Origin: Porphyromonadaceae bacterium UBA4262
Lineage (GTDB): Bacteria; Bacteroidota; Bacteroidia; Bacteroidales; Muribaculaceae
Direction of reading: 5' to 3'
Assembly (NCBI GenBank): GCA_002396085.1
Contig: DGWI01000041.1
Span: 17,205 to 81,204, forward strand
DNA: 64,000 bases
Shown: piece after piece, positions 44,043-52,901 of the stretch
Position numbering within the stretch: the first letter of the stretch is position 1
How the letters are laid out: each line of letters opens with the position of its first letter
Program-made: the position numbers and the translations under genes
The notes under the pieces: generated by a model
Seen by the model: the letters and a program-made list of their open reading frames with translations, nothing else
Told to the model about the DNA's origin: nothing
The model's database searches: none

Positions 44043-45614
44043 ATGTTTAAAAATCATCCCAAAGGACTAATCCCCGCCGCATTGAGTAACATGGGCGAGC
44101 GATTTGGTTACTACATCATGAACGCAGTGCTGCTGCTGTTCCTGTGTTCAAAGTTCGGTCTGGACGAGGGCGTGGCAGGTGTCATCTATGCCGTGTTCTA
44201 CGCCGGCATCTATGTGCTGAGCCTGGTGGGCGGTCTCATTGCCGACCGCACCCAGAACTACAAGAGCACCATCCAGTGGGGTCTGCTCATCATGGCCATC
44301 GGCTATGTGCTGCTGTCGATCCCCGTTGTTCACTCGGCTGGCAACCACATGTGGCTGCTCACCTTCACTTGCGTGGCTCTGTTCCTCATTGCCTTCGGTA
44401 ATGGTTTGTTCAAGGGCAACCTGCAGGCTATCGTGGGTCAGATGTACGACAACATGGAGGCCGATGCCATTGCACGTGGCATCAAGGGTGACGAACTCAA
44501 CCAGATCAAGGAACGCCGTGACTCGGGCTTCCAGATCTTCTATGTGTTCATCAACATTGGTGGTCTGATTGCACCGTTCGTGGCTCCGCTGCTGCGCCAG
44601 TGGTGGCTGGGGGTCAAGGGCATGGTCTACGATGCAGGTCTTCCCGCTTTATGCCACCAGTATCTCAACGATGCCGCCAACATGACATCCGAGCAGATGA
44701 CCAATCTGACCCAGTTGATGGAGAAGGCTAACCCCAGCATGGTGAGCGACATGGGTGCTGCTTGCAGCAGTTATCTGGAGGTGTTCAACACTGGTGTTCA
44801 CTACTCGTTTATTGCTTCGGTGGTGGCCATGTTCATCTCGTTGGCTATCTTCATCACATTCAAGAAAATCTTCCCGACTCCCGCCAAGAAGGAGGCCGCC
44901 GCAGCCGTCGACTACACTCCCGAGGAGAAGGCCTCGATGGCCCGCGAGATCAAGCAGCGCATGTATGCCCTGTTTGCAGTGCTGGGCGTGTGCGTGTTCT
45001 TCTGGCTGTCGTTCCACCAGAATGGTCAGTCGCTGTCGGTGTTTGCTCGCGACTATGTCATCACCGACACCATCGCACCCGAGATTTGGCAGGCCGTGAA
45101 CCCGTTCTTCGTGATTGTGCTCACGCCTATCATTATGGCCATCTTTGCCGCTCTGACAAAGGCCGGTCGTGCCATCTCAACCCCGCGTAAGATTGTCATC
45201 GGTATGTTTATCACCGCACTGGCCTATCTGTTCTTGATGGTGCTCAGCATGGGTTACGACTATCCCAATGGTGAGGATTTCCGCGCCATGGACCTCGCAC
45301 AACAGACGGCGATGAAGTCACAGTGGTGGGTGCTGATTGCCACCTACTTCTTCCTCACCGTGGCCGAGTTGTTCATCTCGCCCCTGGGTCTGTCGTTTGT
45401 GTCGAAGATTGCTCCCAAGCACCTGCAGGGTATCTGCCAGGGATTGTGGCTGGGTGCTACTGCACTGGGCAACCTGTTCATCTGGATTGGCCCGGTCATG
45501 CTCAACAAGATGCCTAAACTGTGGATGTGCTGGGCAGTGTTCTTCGTCATCTGCCTCATCGCCATGGGCGTGATGTGGGGCATGGTGAAGTGGCTGGAGC
45601 GCGTCACCGAGTAA
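44043..45614 (+). CDS. Proton-dependent oligopeptide transporter (POT/PTR2, MFS)
   Basis: A 523-aa inner-membrane peptide:H+ symporter of the POT family. It has the hallmark ERFGYY near residue 20 (helix 1 proton/peptide site) and the intracellular-loop GGLIADR motif (about 62-68). FGNGLFKGNLQAIVGQMY is followed by RDSGFQIFYVFINIGGL (the PTR2 signature region), then FFWLSFHQNGQSLSVFA. About 12-14 helices are expected, with an extra charged loop (about 280-305). It imports di- and tripeptides, which fits an amino-acid-fermenting lifestyle with the arginine genes nearby. A perfect hairpin follows. Confidence 0.93.
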   Translation: MFKNHPKGLIPAALSNMGERFGYYIMNAVLLLFLCSKFGLDEGVAGVIYAVFYAGIYVLSLVGGLIADRTQNYKSTIQWGLLIMAIGYVLLSIPVVHSAGNHMWLLTFTCVALFLIAFGNGLFKGNLQAIVGQMYDNMEADAIARGIKGDELNQIKERRDSGFQIFYVFINIGGLIAPFVAPLLRQWWLGVKGMVYDAGLPALCHQYLNDAANMTSEQMTNLTQLMEKANPSMVSDMGAACSSYLEVFNTGVHYSFIASVVAMFISLAIFITFKKIFPTPAKKEAAAAVDYTPEEKASMAREIKQRMYALFAVLGVCVFFWLSFHQNGQSLSVFARDYVITDTIAPEIWQAVNPFFVIVLTPIIMAIFAALTKAGRAISTPRKIVIGMFITALAYLFLMVLSMGYDYPNGEDFRAMDLAQQTAMKSQWWVLIATYFFLTVAELFISPLGLSFVSKIAPKHLQGICQGLWLGATALGNLFIWIGPVMLNKMPKLWMCWAVFFVICLIAMGVMWGMVKWLERVTE

Positions 45615-45679
45615 CCCGATAAGACATAAGAACAAAAGGACAAAAGTCTCAAGAACACAAGGAGACTTGTCTTAACGCT

Positions 45680-45713
45680 AAATTCCCGAAAAGTTTGGAC
45701 TTTTCGGGAATTT
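45680..45713 (+). terminator. Perfect 15-bp hairpin after the POT transporter, probable terminator
   Basis: AAATTCCCGAAAAGT (45680-45694) and its exact complement (45699-45713) enclose a 4-nt loop. The stem itself ends in TTT, but the following sequence (GCTATATC) is not a long T tract, so efficiency is uncertain. Confidence 0.6.
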
Positions 45714-45742
45714 GCTATATCTGCTGGCACATTCTGAAACTA

Positions 45743-45785
45743 ACATCCTCCCTCATCTCCTGTCGATGGAGCTAAGGGAGGATGT
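45743..45785. other. Long hairpin between the convergent POT and arcA genes
   Basis: ACATCCTCCCT (45743-45753) pairs with AGGGAGGATGT (45775-45785), with an inner CTCC/GGAG pair. There is no T tract on either side. It may protect 3' ends or act as a weak bidirectional terminator. Confidence 0.5.
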
Positions 45786-45806
45786 CCTTTGTTGTTAGTA
45801 CGCTGG

Positions 45807-47060
45807 CTAGTCGCGCAGGATGGGCATGGTCATGCAGCGGGCGCCACCGCCGGCGCGAGGCAGCTCGCTGCCGGGGAAGGCGGCGACAAACTTGTCGTAG
45901 TCTTGCATGTTGACCTTGCCGCTGACGATGTCCTCGGCGCTGAGCACGGCAAAGCCTGCCTTGTCAAGCGCATCGATGGTGTGGGTGTTGCGCCGATAGC
46001 CTATGACCTTGCCATCGCCCAGCGAGAAGAAGTTGGCCCCGCTGTGCCACTGCTCGCGCAGCTGCACCCAGGGATCACTGCCCCCGCCCAGCACAGGCTC
46101 GATGTCCCATCCCAGATGGCGCAGACCATCGACGATGTTGGGCACCGTGCGATAGCTGATCTTGCCGTGGTCGATGGTGATGAGCGTGGTGTCCTTGCCG
46201 GCAAACAGGCCCTGCTTCTTGAGCATCGGCTCGAAGGCCATGCACTGGTGCTGGCCCAGGAAGGTGAACACCATGTCGAGGTGGATGAACGAGTCGGGCT
46301 TGTGCGGGAGCTGTTGCACCAGGATGTTGAAGTGTTCGCGCTCGCGGGCAAAGGTCTGCGCCAGGTATTCGATGCCCTTGGCATTGGTGCGAATGCCCTG
46401 GCCGATGCACAGGAGGTCGGGTGCGGCGATGTGCACATCACCTCCCTCGGTGCGTGCCCAGCGGTCCCAGGCCATGGCATTGAGCATCTTCACGCCGAAG
46501 AAGCGTCCGAAGATGGCCTCATAGATCATGGTCTCGCGCTCGCGGGCCTCAAAACTCATCGAGTTGATGAGCACGCGGTCAAAGACTGTCGACGACGCGT
46601 CGCGGGTGAAGAATAGGTTGTATAGCGGCTCGAGCAGATAGCGGTCGTCGCTCTGGCGGTCCCACTCGGGGTCCTCATAACCCTCGATGAGCACCGCTGC
46701 CAGCTGTCGGGTGTCGCAGCTGTTGAGGTAGTCAAGCAGCGGCTGTGTCTTGGCGCCATAGTTGCGCACGGTGTCGGTGATCATCTGCTGACGCACGTCC
46801 GAGTCGCGCAAGATGCTCTCAAGCACGTCCTCGACATAGTAGACCTGCGTCCAGCGCTCGAGCACGCCGCAGAAGTTGGCATACTCGTTGTCGACGATGG
46901 GTTTGTTGAGGATGTCGCTATAGAGGGCATGCTCGGCATTGAGCGGTGTCATGCGCTCAATCTCCACACCTGGGCGATGCAGTAGCACAGCACGCAGCCG
47001 CCCGGTCTCGCTGGCGACGTTTACTTTACAAGGTTTGATGTCTGTTGAGTTGAGTTCCAT
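45807..47060 (-). CDS. arcA: Arginine deiminase
   Basis: A 417-aa arginine deiminase that hydrolyses arginine to citrulline and ammonia, the first step of the ADI pathway. Visible active-site blocks are LFFTRDASS, ARTEGGDVHI (Glu and Asp binding the guanidinium), FIHLDMVFTFLG (catalytic His), and GGGARCMTMP near the C-terminus with the nucleophilic Cys. The length is standard. It is downstream of the P5C dehydrogenase gene on the same strand, 94 nt apart across an AT-rich inverted repeat. The next two pathway genes (arcB and arcC) lie 5 kb away on the plus strand. Confidence 0.96.
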   Translation of the reverse strand: MELNSTDIKPCKVNVASETGRLRAVLLHRPGVEIERMTPLNAEHALYSDILNKPIVDNEYANFCGVLERWTQVYYVEDVLESILRDSDVRQQMITDTVRNYGAKTQPLLDYLNSCDTRQLAAVLIEGYEDPEWDRQSDDRYLLEPLYNLFFTRDASSTVFDRVLINSMSFEARERETMIYEAIFGRFFGVKMLNAMAWDRWARTEGGDVHIAAPDLLCIGQGIRTNAKGIEYLAQTFAREREHFNILVQQLPHKPDSFIHLDMVFTFLGQHQCMAFEPMLKKQGLFAGKDTTLITIDHGKISYRTVPNIVDGLRHLGWDIEPVLGGGSDPWVQLREQWHSGANFFSLGDGKVIGYRRNTHTIDALDKAGFAVLSAEDIVSGKVNMQDYDKFVAAFPGSELPRAGGGARCMTMPILRD

Positions 47061-47081
47061 ATAGAGGTTAAGGTTTTAACT

Positions 47082-47152
47082 TAAAATTGAGAATTGAAAA
47101 TTGAAAATCATCTCTACCTGGCAATTCTCAATTTTCAATTCTCAATTTGATT
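47082..47152. repeat. AT-rich inverted repeat between the P5C dehydrogenase gene and arcA
   Basis: The left arm AATTGAGAATTGAAAATTGA and right arm TCAATTTTCAATTCTCAATT are near-perfect complements around a ~25-nt core (CATCTCTACCTGGC). Because it lies inside a likely operon, the mRNA would carry a strong AU stem-loop. Confidence 0.8.
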
Positions 47153-47154
47153 TC

Positions 47155-48780
47155 CTACTTGAGGTAGGTGTAACGATAGTCGGTGGGCGAAACCAGGGTC
47201 TCCTTGATCACGCGCGGAATGATCCAGCGAATGAGGTTGAACTCGCCACCAGCCTTGTCGTTGGTACCGCTGGCACGGGCACCGCCGAAGGGCTGCATAC
47301 CCACCACAGCGCCTGTGGGCTTGTCGTTGATGTAGAAGTTGCCTGCGGCATAGCACAACGCGTCGGTGATCTTCTCGACAGCCATGCGGCAACGGCCAAA
47401 CACAGCACCCGTCAGTCCGTAGGGTGAGGTCTCGTTGCACAGTTGCACCGTCTCGTCGACCTTGTCGTCATCATAGGGATAGACCGTGAGCACGGGGCCG
47501 AAGATTTCCTCCTCCATCGACTTGAAGTGCGGGTTGCTGGTCTCGATGACCGTGGGCTCGACAAACCAACCGACCGACTTGTCGCACTTGCCACCCATCA
47601 CAATCTGTGCGTCGGGGGCCTGCTCGGCAAAGTCGATATACTGCTGGCACTTGTTGTAAGAAGCCTCGTCGATGACGGCATTGACAAAGTTGCCGGCATC
47701 CATCACATCGCCCATCTTAATCTCGGCGGCCATGCGCTTCATGTCCTGGAGCACCTCGGGCCACATCGACTTGGGAATATACATGCGCGATGCAGCCGAG
47801 CACTTCTGCCCCTGGAACTCATAGGCACCGCAGAATGCGGCCGTTGCCACAGCCTTGGGGTCGGCACTGGGATGGACAAAGATGAAGTCCTTGCCGCCGG
47901 TCTCACCCACGATGCGCGGATAAGAGATATACTTGCCCAGGTTCTGGCCTGCCTGACGCCACAGCGAGTTGAACGTGGCGGTCGAGCCGGTGAAGTGGAT
48001 GCCCGAGAAGTACTTGCTCTGTGTGGCGACCTCGCCGATGAGCGCACCGCTGCCGGGCAAGAAGTTGATCACGCCATCGGGCAGACCAGCCTCCTTGTAG
48101 AGTTGCATCAGATAGTAGTTGCTCAACAGAGCGGTGGTCGAGGGCTTCCACAACGCCACGTTGCCCATGAGCACCGGTGTCATGCACAGGTTAGAGGCAA
48201 TCGAGGTGAAGTTGAACGGCGTGACAGCCAGCACGAAGCCTTCGAGCGGACGATACTCAGTATGGTTAATTTGGCCCACACCGTCCTTGGGCTGCATGGC
48301 GTAGATCTTGCTGGCATAGTGCACATTGTAGCGGAAGAAGTCGATGGTCTCGCAAGCCGAGTCAATCTCGGCCTGATAGATGTTCTTGCTCTGTCCCAGC
48401 ATGGTGGCTGCATTCATGATGGGGCGATATTTGGTGGCCAGCAGTTCGGCCATCTTCATGACGATAGCGGCACGCGTGGTCCACGGTGTGCGGCTCCATT
48501 GTTTGTGAGCCTCCATGGCTGCCTCGACAGCCATCTCTACCTCCTTGCGTGTCACCTTGTGGTAGGTGGCCAGCACATGCTTGTGGTCGTGGGGGCAAGT
48601 GACTTGACCGGTGTCACCGGTGCGGATTTCCTTGCCGCCGATGATGATGGGGATGTCAACCACCAGGTTGCTCTGACGTTCCAGTTCTTTCTCGAGGGCC
48701 ACTCGCTCGGGCGAGCCAGCCAGATAAGCCTTGACCGGCTCATTGGCCGGCAGGGGGAATGTAATTACCGAATTGTTCAT
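47155..48780 (-). CDS. L-glutamate gamma-semialdehyde (P5C) dehydrogenase
   Basis: A 541-aa aldehyde dehydrogenase of the P5C dehydrogenase (PruA/RocA-like) type that oxidises glutamate semialdehyde to glutamate with NAD+. Motifs are FNFTSIASNL (cofactor site), FTGSTATFNSLW, IVGETGGKDFIF (catalytic Glu), AFCGAYEFQGQKCSAASR (catalytic Cys) and EEEIFGPVLTVYPY. I start at ATG 48780 (MNNSVITFPLPANEP), supported by the promoter at 48834-48864. The longer frame would begin upstream of transcription. No proline dehydrogenase or ornithine aminotransferase is in the window, so its semialdehyde source lies elsewhere. The pairing with arcA suggests arginine catabolism. Confidence 0.93.
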   Translation of the reverse strand: MNNSVITFPLPANEPVKAYLAGSPERVALEKELERQSNLVVDIPIIIGGKEIRTGDTGQVTCPHDHKHVLATYHKVTRKEVEMAVEAAMEAHKQWSRTPWTTRAAIVMKMAELLATKYRPIMNAATMLGQSKNIYQAEIDSACETIDFFRYNVHYASKIYAMQPKDGVGQINHTEYRPLEGFVLAVTPFNFTSIASNLCMTPVLMGNVALWKPSTTALLSNYYLMQLYKEAGLPDGVINFLPGSGALIGEVATQSKYFSGIHFTGSTATFNSLWRQAGQNLGKYISYPRIVGETGGKDFIFVHPSADPKAVATAAFCGAYEFQGQKCSAASRMYIPKSMWPEVLQDMKRMAAEIKMGDVMDAGNFVNAVIDEASYNKCQQYIDFAEQAPDAQIVMGGKCDKSVGWFVEPTVIETSNPHFKSMEEEIFGPVLTVYPYDDDKVDETVQLCNETSPYGLTGAVFGRCRMAVEKITDALCYAAGNFYINDKPTGAVVGMQPFGGARASGTNDKAGGEFNLIRWIIPRVIKETLVSPTDYRYTYLK

Positions 48781-48833
48781 ATTCGTGTTTATGTTAAAAA
48801 GGTTTTGTTTCAGACAAATAGTCGTTTTCGCTG

Positions 48834-48864
48834 CAAAGTTACACAATATTTATCAATCGGTCAA
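48834..48864 (-). promoter_or_regulatory. Promoter of the P5C dehydrogenase-arcA unit
   Basis: TAACTTTG (48834-48841, minus strand) has a TTG 20 nt upstream (48862-48864). The remaining gap to 49098 has no gene; it includes an inverted repeat of TTGGGGCAGA (49032-49041 with 49055-49064). Confidence 0.65.
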
Positions 48865-49098
48865 CTATTATCGCACTTTTTTGACAGATTGCCAAGCTCA
48901 GCTCATCTGTTTTCTCGTTTTCGCCAAGACAATAAAGTCAGATTGTTTTTCAGACATAAGAACATAAGGACATTGCGACTAATTCTTAATTCATAATGAC
49001 ATGGCAATTCGTGGAGATTGACACAAGCAGATTGGGGCAGACAACAAATCGTCATCTGCCCCAACCCCTATCACCTGCGTGACATAGGCCACCGAACA

Positions 49099-49851
49099 TC
49101 ACTTCACCACCATCTTCTTGCCCTGGCTGATGTAGATGCCGGGCTGCGTGGGCTGATCCACCTTGCGGCCCTGCAGGTCATACATTTCGGCCTTTGCAGG
49201 GTCAGCGTTGACCGATGTGATTGCCGAATGCGGCATTGCGAAGTCATCTTCGGTAAAGATGACCACTCTATTCTCACTGCATGTCAACATTCGGCAATAC
49301 TCCCCCTCGCCGGCGATGCCCATAGCGTTATTAAATAACCACTCGTCTTTGTTTATGCCAATTCCTTCCACAACATAGTAGCAATATTCTGCGTCAGCTT
49401 GGTCGACTCCAGAATCTATAAGCAATCTCTTTCGGTAGACACCGTTCGCACAGACTACATCTTGCTCCAAGACATATCCGGCGCCCACCCGGTCGTGTGC
49501 CTTCAGCCCTATGTCAAACAGCAAGACTTCGGTGCCGTCGTTTTTCACTCTCCACACCTTGCCGCCCTCTTCGCGGGCGACAAATGTCCTGGATGGTTGC
49601 AGACCATCTGACGGGGCTATCACAATCTTTTTGCAGTCAAGTCCGTTGACGATGGTGTCGCCATCCACCGCCACATAGTATCGCCCAGTCTCGCTAGGAG
49701 AGCCATCATCCCAATCATAGCAGTTGAATGTGCCCACTTCCCACACCTTGCCAGTTGTCAACACCGGCTTGAACGTTTGTTGCGCCCAGGAAAGCAGAGG
49801 ACAGAGAGTGCCAAGAGCGATAAGCGCAATTTTAAGGTATTTTATTTTCAT
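49099..49851 (-). CDS. Secreted protein of unknown function with short T9SS-like tail
   Basis: A 250-aa protein. The ATG at 49851 (MKIKYLKIALIALGTLCPLLSW) gives the signal peptide and fits the promoter at 49881-49912, which excludes the longer frame. The mature part is beta-rich, with lines such as YYVAVDGDTIVNGLDCKKIV and YYVVEGIGINKDEW typical of small Bacteroidales surface proteins. It ends with MYDLQGRKVDQPTQPGIYIS and a KKMVVK terminus, the shortened type A-like sorting signal. No enzymatic motif is seen. It is a single gene. Confidence 0.75.
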   Translation of the reverse strand: MKIKYLKIALIALGTLCPLLSWAQQTFKPVLTTGKVWEVGTFNCYDWDDGSPSETGRYYVAVDGDTIVNGLDCKKIVIAPSDGLQPSRTFVAREEGGKVWRVKNDGTEVLLFDIGLKAHDRVGAGYVLEQDVVCANGVYRKRLLIDSGVDQADAEYCYYVVEGIGINKDEWLFNNAMGIAGEGEYCRMLTCSENRVVIFTEDDFAMPHSAITSVNADPAKAEMYDLQGRKVDQPTQPGIYISQGKKMVVK

Positions 49852-49880
49852 GACAAAACATTTAAAAGTTAAAAGCACCA

Positions 49881-49912
49881 CAAAGTTATAGATTCTCGCT
49901 CAGAAAAGCAAA
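49881..49912 (-). promoter_or_regulatory. Promoter of the secreted protein at 49099
   Basis: TTTG (49909-49912), 20 nt, TAACTTTG (49881-49888) on the minus strand. The rest of the 49852-50154 gap holds no gene. Confidence 0.75.
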
Positions 49913-50074
49913 TTATCTGCCCAAAAAATGCAAAAAAATATTAACAACAATATTCTGATGTCCCTTTTTGCTAAACGCTGGTGGCTGTGGTGGTAAACAC
50001 TTCCATCTTATCATGAATTTAAAGCATTTTGTTTGTTGAGTTGGTTGTTGGAGCTAGAGGAGTGCAACCAATGA

Positions 50075-50119
50075 CGACTCCACATCACCGTAGCCTGATG
50101 GCTGGATGATGTGGAGTCG
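50075..50119. other. Long hairpin downstream of pyrI
   Basis: CGACTCCACATCA (50075-50087) is exactly complementary to TGATGTGGAGTCG (50107-50119), with a smaller CC/GG stem in the loop. No T tract follows, so it may be a processing or mRNA-stabilising structure rather than a simple terminator. Confidence 0.5.
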
Positions 50120-50154
50120 AATATGCCTCAAAATAAGGAGAGAAGCCTCTTTAT

Positions 50155-50622
50155 TTACTTGAGCACGATGTCCTGTTGGGCGACGGGGCGCTCGCAGTAG
50201 TGGCACCGCAGAGTGGTGTGCTCGCGGTCGATGACATGGAAGTGGGTGCGCATCGGCTCGTTGTTGGTGATGCACTTGGGGTTGTTGCACTTGACGATGT
50301 CGATCAAGTCGTCGGGCAGAGTGACGTGTAACTTCTCGACCACCTCATAGTCGCGGATGATGTTGACCACCACATTGGGGGCGATGACGGCGATGCGGTT
50401 GAGCGTCTCCTCGGGGAAGATGAGGTCGGCGACCTTGATGATGCCCTTCTTGCCCATGCGGTTACTATCGAGGTTGTTGCCGATGGTGACACTGACATCG
50501 GTCAGGTCTTTGAGTCCCAGCAGGTCGACCACCTTAAAGAGCGACTCGGTGGGGATATGGTCGATCACAGTGCCATTTTGCAGAGCGGCCACTGCGAGTT
50601 CTTTCTTTTCTTTGTTAACCAT
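50155..50622 (-). CDS. pyrI: Aspartate carbamoyltransferase regulatory chain
   Basis: A 155-aa PyrI, the allosteric nucleotide-binding chain of aspartate transcarbamoylase. The allosteric domain (about 8-100; NGTVIDHIPTESLFKVVDLL, VTIGNNLDSNRMGKKGIIKV) precedes the zinc domain with the four ligands in CNNPKCITN and CHYCERP. It binds CTP/UTP and ATP and holds the catalytic trimers together. pyrI lies 79 nt downstream of pyrB on the same strand, the usual pyrBI order. Confidence 0.96.
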   Translation of the reverse strand: MVNKEKKELAVAALQNGTVIDHIPTESLFKVVDLLGLKDLTDVSVTIGNNLDSNRMGKKGIIKVADLIFPEETLNRIAVIAPNVVVNIIRDYEVVEKLHVTLPDDLIDIVKCNNPKCITNNEPMRTHFHVIDREHTTLRCHYCERPVAQQDIVLK

Positions 50623-50701
50623 CTTTTTAAAAATTGAAAATTGTGAATTGAGAATTTAGAATCAAGACCGCGCTGCGCGCTGGTTGTGAGTTGTACATTG
50701 C

Positions 50702-51610
50702 TTAGAGGTCGAGTGCGCGGCAGATGAGTGCCTGACGGGCATAGAGACCATTGAGTGCCTGCTCGAAGTAGTAGGCCTGCGGGGTGTCATCGACATCCTG
50801 AGCAATCTCGGTGACGCGGGGCAGCGGGTGCAGCACACGCATGTTGGGCTTGCAACCGGTGAGCATGCTGGCCGTGAGGGTGTAGACATTCTTGACGCGT
50901 TCATACTCCATCAGGTCGCTGAAGCGCTCACGCTGCACGCGGGTCATATAGAGGATGTCGGTCTGGTTGATGATCTCAGAGCTGAAGTCACGGGTCTCCT
51001 CATACTCGATGCCCCACTCCTTGCAATACTGCTTGTACTGCTCGGGCATGCGCAACTCGTCGCAGGCGACAAACTTGAAGCGCGGGTGGAAGTGGTGCAT
51101 GGCCTCGAGCAGCGAGTGCACTGTGCGACCATACTTGAGGTCACCCACCATGGTGATGGTCAGGTTCTCGAGCGTGCCCTGGGTCTGATAGATGGTGTAC
51201 AGGTCGAGCATGGTCTGCGTGGGGTGCTGGTTGCTGCCGTCGCCGGCGTTGATGATGGGAACCGAGGCAATCTCGTTGGCATAGCGTGCCGCTCCCTCCA
51301 GATAATGGCGCATGACAATCAGGTCGGCATAGTTGCTCACCATCATGATGGTGTCCTTGAGGCTCTCGCCCTTGGCCTGACTGCTGCTCTTGGGGTCGCT
51401 GAATCCAATGACGCGTCCACCCAGGCGATTGACGGCTGTTTCAAAACTAAGGCGGGTTCTGGTTGAAGGCTCAAAGAATAATGAAGCCACCACCTTACCC
51501 GCCAGGATGCGTTGGTTAGGGTTCTTTTCGAACTCCTGCGCCCGCTTGAGGAGCGCCAGAATCTCGTCCTTACTCAGGTCGGAGATTGAGATTAAGCTGT
51601 GTTTGTCCAT
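50702..51610 (-). CDS. pyrB: Aspartate carbamoyltransferase catalytic chain
   Basis: A 302-aa PyrB that condenses carbamoyl phosphate with aspartate in pyrimidine synthesis. The carbamoyl-phosphate site FFEPSTRTRLSFETA (about 50-64), NAGDGSNQHPTQTMLDLYTI, GDLKYGRTVHSL and the C-terminal LHPLPRVTEI loop are all present. It is transcribed divergently from arcB, whose enzyme handles the same carbamoyl phosphate. A -7 element TAACTTTG lies at 51634-51641 with a TTG 20 nt upstream. Confidence 0.97.
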   Translation of the reverse strand: MDKHSLISISDLSKDEILALLKRAQEFEKNPNQRILAGKVVASLFFEPSTRTRLSFETAVNRLGGRVIGFSDPKSSSQAKGESLKDTIMMVSNYADLIVMRHYLEGAARYANEIASVPIINAGDGSNQHPTQTMLDLYTIYQTQGTLENLTITMVGDLKYGRTVHSLLEAMHHFHPRFKFVACDELRMPEQYKQYCKEWGIEYEETRDFSSEIINQTDILYMTRVQRERFSDLMEYERVKNVYTLTASMLTGCKPNMRVLHPLPRVTEIAQDVDDTPQAYYFEQALNGLYARQALICRALDL

Positions 51611-51633
51611 ACGATAATCAATTTATCGGGATG

Positions 51634-51664
51634 CAAAGTTAATGACTAATGCGCCAAATCACAA
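51634..51664 (-). promoter_or_regulatory. Promoter of pyrBI
   Basis: TAACTTTG (51634-51641, minus strand), a 20-nt spacer and TTG (51662-51664). No pyrimidine-type attenuator hairpin is evident in the short leader. Confidence 0.55.
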
Positions 51665-51736
51665 CAACAAAAATCAAAAAAAATGCTAATCGGGAAATTT
51701 CTTTTAAATCATGGTGTGAGTATCAGAAATTCGTTG

Positions 51737-51744
51737 TAATTTTG
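51737..51744 (+). promoter_or_regulatory. -7 element of arcB
   Basis: TAATTTTG lies 86 nt before the arcB start codon. The -33 region is unclear. Confidence 0.5.
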
Positions 51745-51830
51745 CACTTTCTTCCTTTGTGTCATGGCGCAGAGGGAACATGGTAAATTCAAAAACTCAT
51801 ATATCATTAACAAACAAAAACTAAACAATT

Positions 51831-52823
51831 ATGCCAAGAAGTTTATCAGGAAGAAGTTTCTTGAAGTTGCTCGACTTCACCACCGAGGAGATTCAGTATC
51901 TGCTCGAACTCGCTAAGGATTTCAAGCGCATGAAGCGCGCTGGAACCGTCCACAAGTACCTCACTGGCAAGAACATTGTGCTGTTGTTCGAGAAGACCTC
52001 GACTCGCACTCGCTGTTCGTTTGAGGTTGCTGGCAATGACCTGGGTATGGGTGTAACCTACCTGGATCCCGGATCGTCGCAGATGGGCAAGAAAGAGTCG
52101 CTCGAGGACACCGCTAAGGTGCTGGGCCGCATGTTTGACGGCATCGAGTATCGTGGCTTCGATCAGCAGATTGTTGAGGACCTGGCCAAGTATGCGGGTG
52201 TGCCCGTGTGGAACGGTCTGACCACCGAGTTCCACCCCACCCAGATGCTGGCCGACGTGCTCACCATCGAGGAGAACTTCGGACACTATAAGGGCCTGAA
52301 GATGGTCTTCATGGGCGATGCCCGCAACAATGTTGCCAACTCGCTGATGGTCGTTTCGGCCAAGTTAGGCATCAACTTTGTGGCTTGCGGTCCCAAGGAG
52401 AACATGCCCGACGAGAAGTTGGTGGCTACCTGCCGCGAGATTGCCAAGGAGCACGGCTGCACCATCACGCTGACCGACGACGTGAAGGAGGGCACCAAGA
52501 ACGCCGATGTCATCTACACCGACATCTGGGTGTCGATGGGCGAGCCCGATGAAATCTGGGCCGAGCGCATCAAACTGCTGAGCCCCTATCAGGTGAACGA
52601 TGCCGTGATGGCCAATGCCAACCCCAGTGCCATCTTCTTGCACTGCCTGCCCTCGTTCCACGACCTGGAGACGACCATCGGCAAGGACATCCACAAGAAG
52701 TTTGGTCTGCCCGAGATGGAGGTTACCGACAAGGTGTTCCGTGGCCCGCAGAGCCGCGTCTTTGACGAGGCCGAGAACCGCATGCACACCATCAAGGCTG
52801 TCATGTACGCAACGCTGAAGTAA
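51831..52823 (+). CDS. arcB: Ornithine carbamoyltransferase
   Basis: A 330-aa ornithine carbamoyltransferase. The carbamoyl-phosphate loop is FEKTSTRTRCSFEVA (about 54-68), then FHPTQMLADVLTI, FMGDARNNVANSLMV, the ornithine-binding DIWVSMGEPDE and the C-terminal FLHCLPSFHD (catalytic Cys). SMG and HCLP point to true OTC rather than the acetyl- or succinylornithine type of some Bacteroides. Because carbamate kinase follows directly, the catabolic direction (citrulline to ornithine plus carbamoyl phosphate) is the likely role. An anabolic role (argF) cannot be excluded. Confidence 0.93.
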   Translation: MPRSLSGRSFLKLLDFTTEEIQYLLELAKDFKRMKRAGTVHKYLTGKNIVLLFEKTSTRTRCSFEVAGNDLGMGVTYLDPGSSQMGKKESLEDTAKVLGRMFDGIEYRGFDQQIVEDLAKYAGVPVWNGLTTEFHPTQMLADVLTIEENFGHYKGLKMVFMGDARNNVANSLMVVSAKLGINFVACGPKENMPDEKLVATCREIAKEHGCTITLTDDVKEGTKNADVIYTDIWVSMGEPDEIWAERIKLLSPYQVNDAVMANANPSAIFLHCLPSFHDLETTIGKDIHKKFGLPEMEVTDKVFRGPQSRVFDEAENRMHTIKAVMYATLK

Positions 52824-52836
52824 ACACGCTTACAAC

Positions 52837-52887
52837 AAGTGGGTTCTTTCATTCATTCGTGTTTGGGGAGCCCACTTTTAATTTTCC
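52837..52887 (+). terminator. Intercistronic hairpin between arcB and arcC
   Basis: AAGTGGGTTC (52837-52846) pairs with GAGCCCACTT (52868-52877) around a 21-nt loop, then TTAATTTTCC. It may be a partial terminator that lowers arcC relative to arcB. Confidence 0.6.
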
Positions 52888-52901
52888 TTATTTCTTCTAT
52901 T

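Noticed and set aside
47443..48996. A 517-codon open frame antisense to the P5C dehydrogenase gene
   Set aside because: It covers a well-conserved enzyme on the other strand and has shadow-type His/Val/Gly composition. Similar long antisense frames over infB (35087-36448), 23539-24726 and 42201-43388 were rejected for the same reason.
50041..50154. Attenuator or riboswitch downstream of pyrI
   Set aside because: The hairpin is 3' of the genes and lacks a T tract, and no aptamer-like conserved core is visible.
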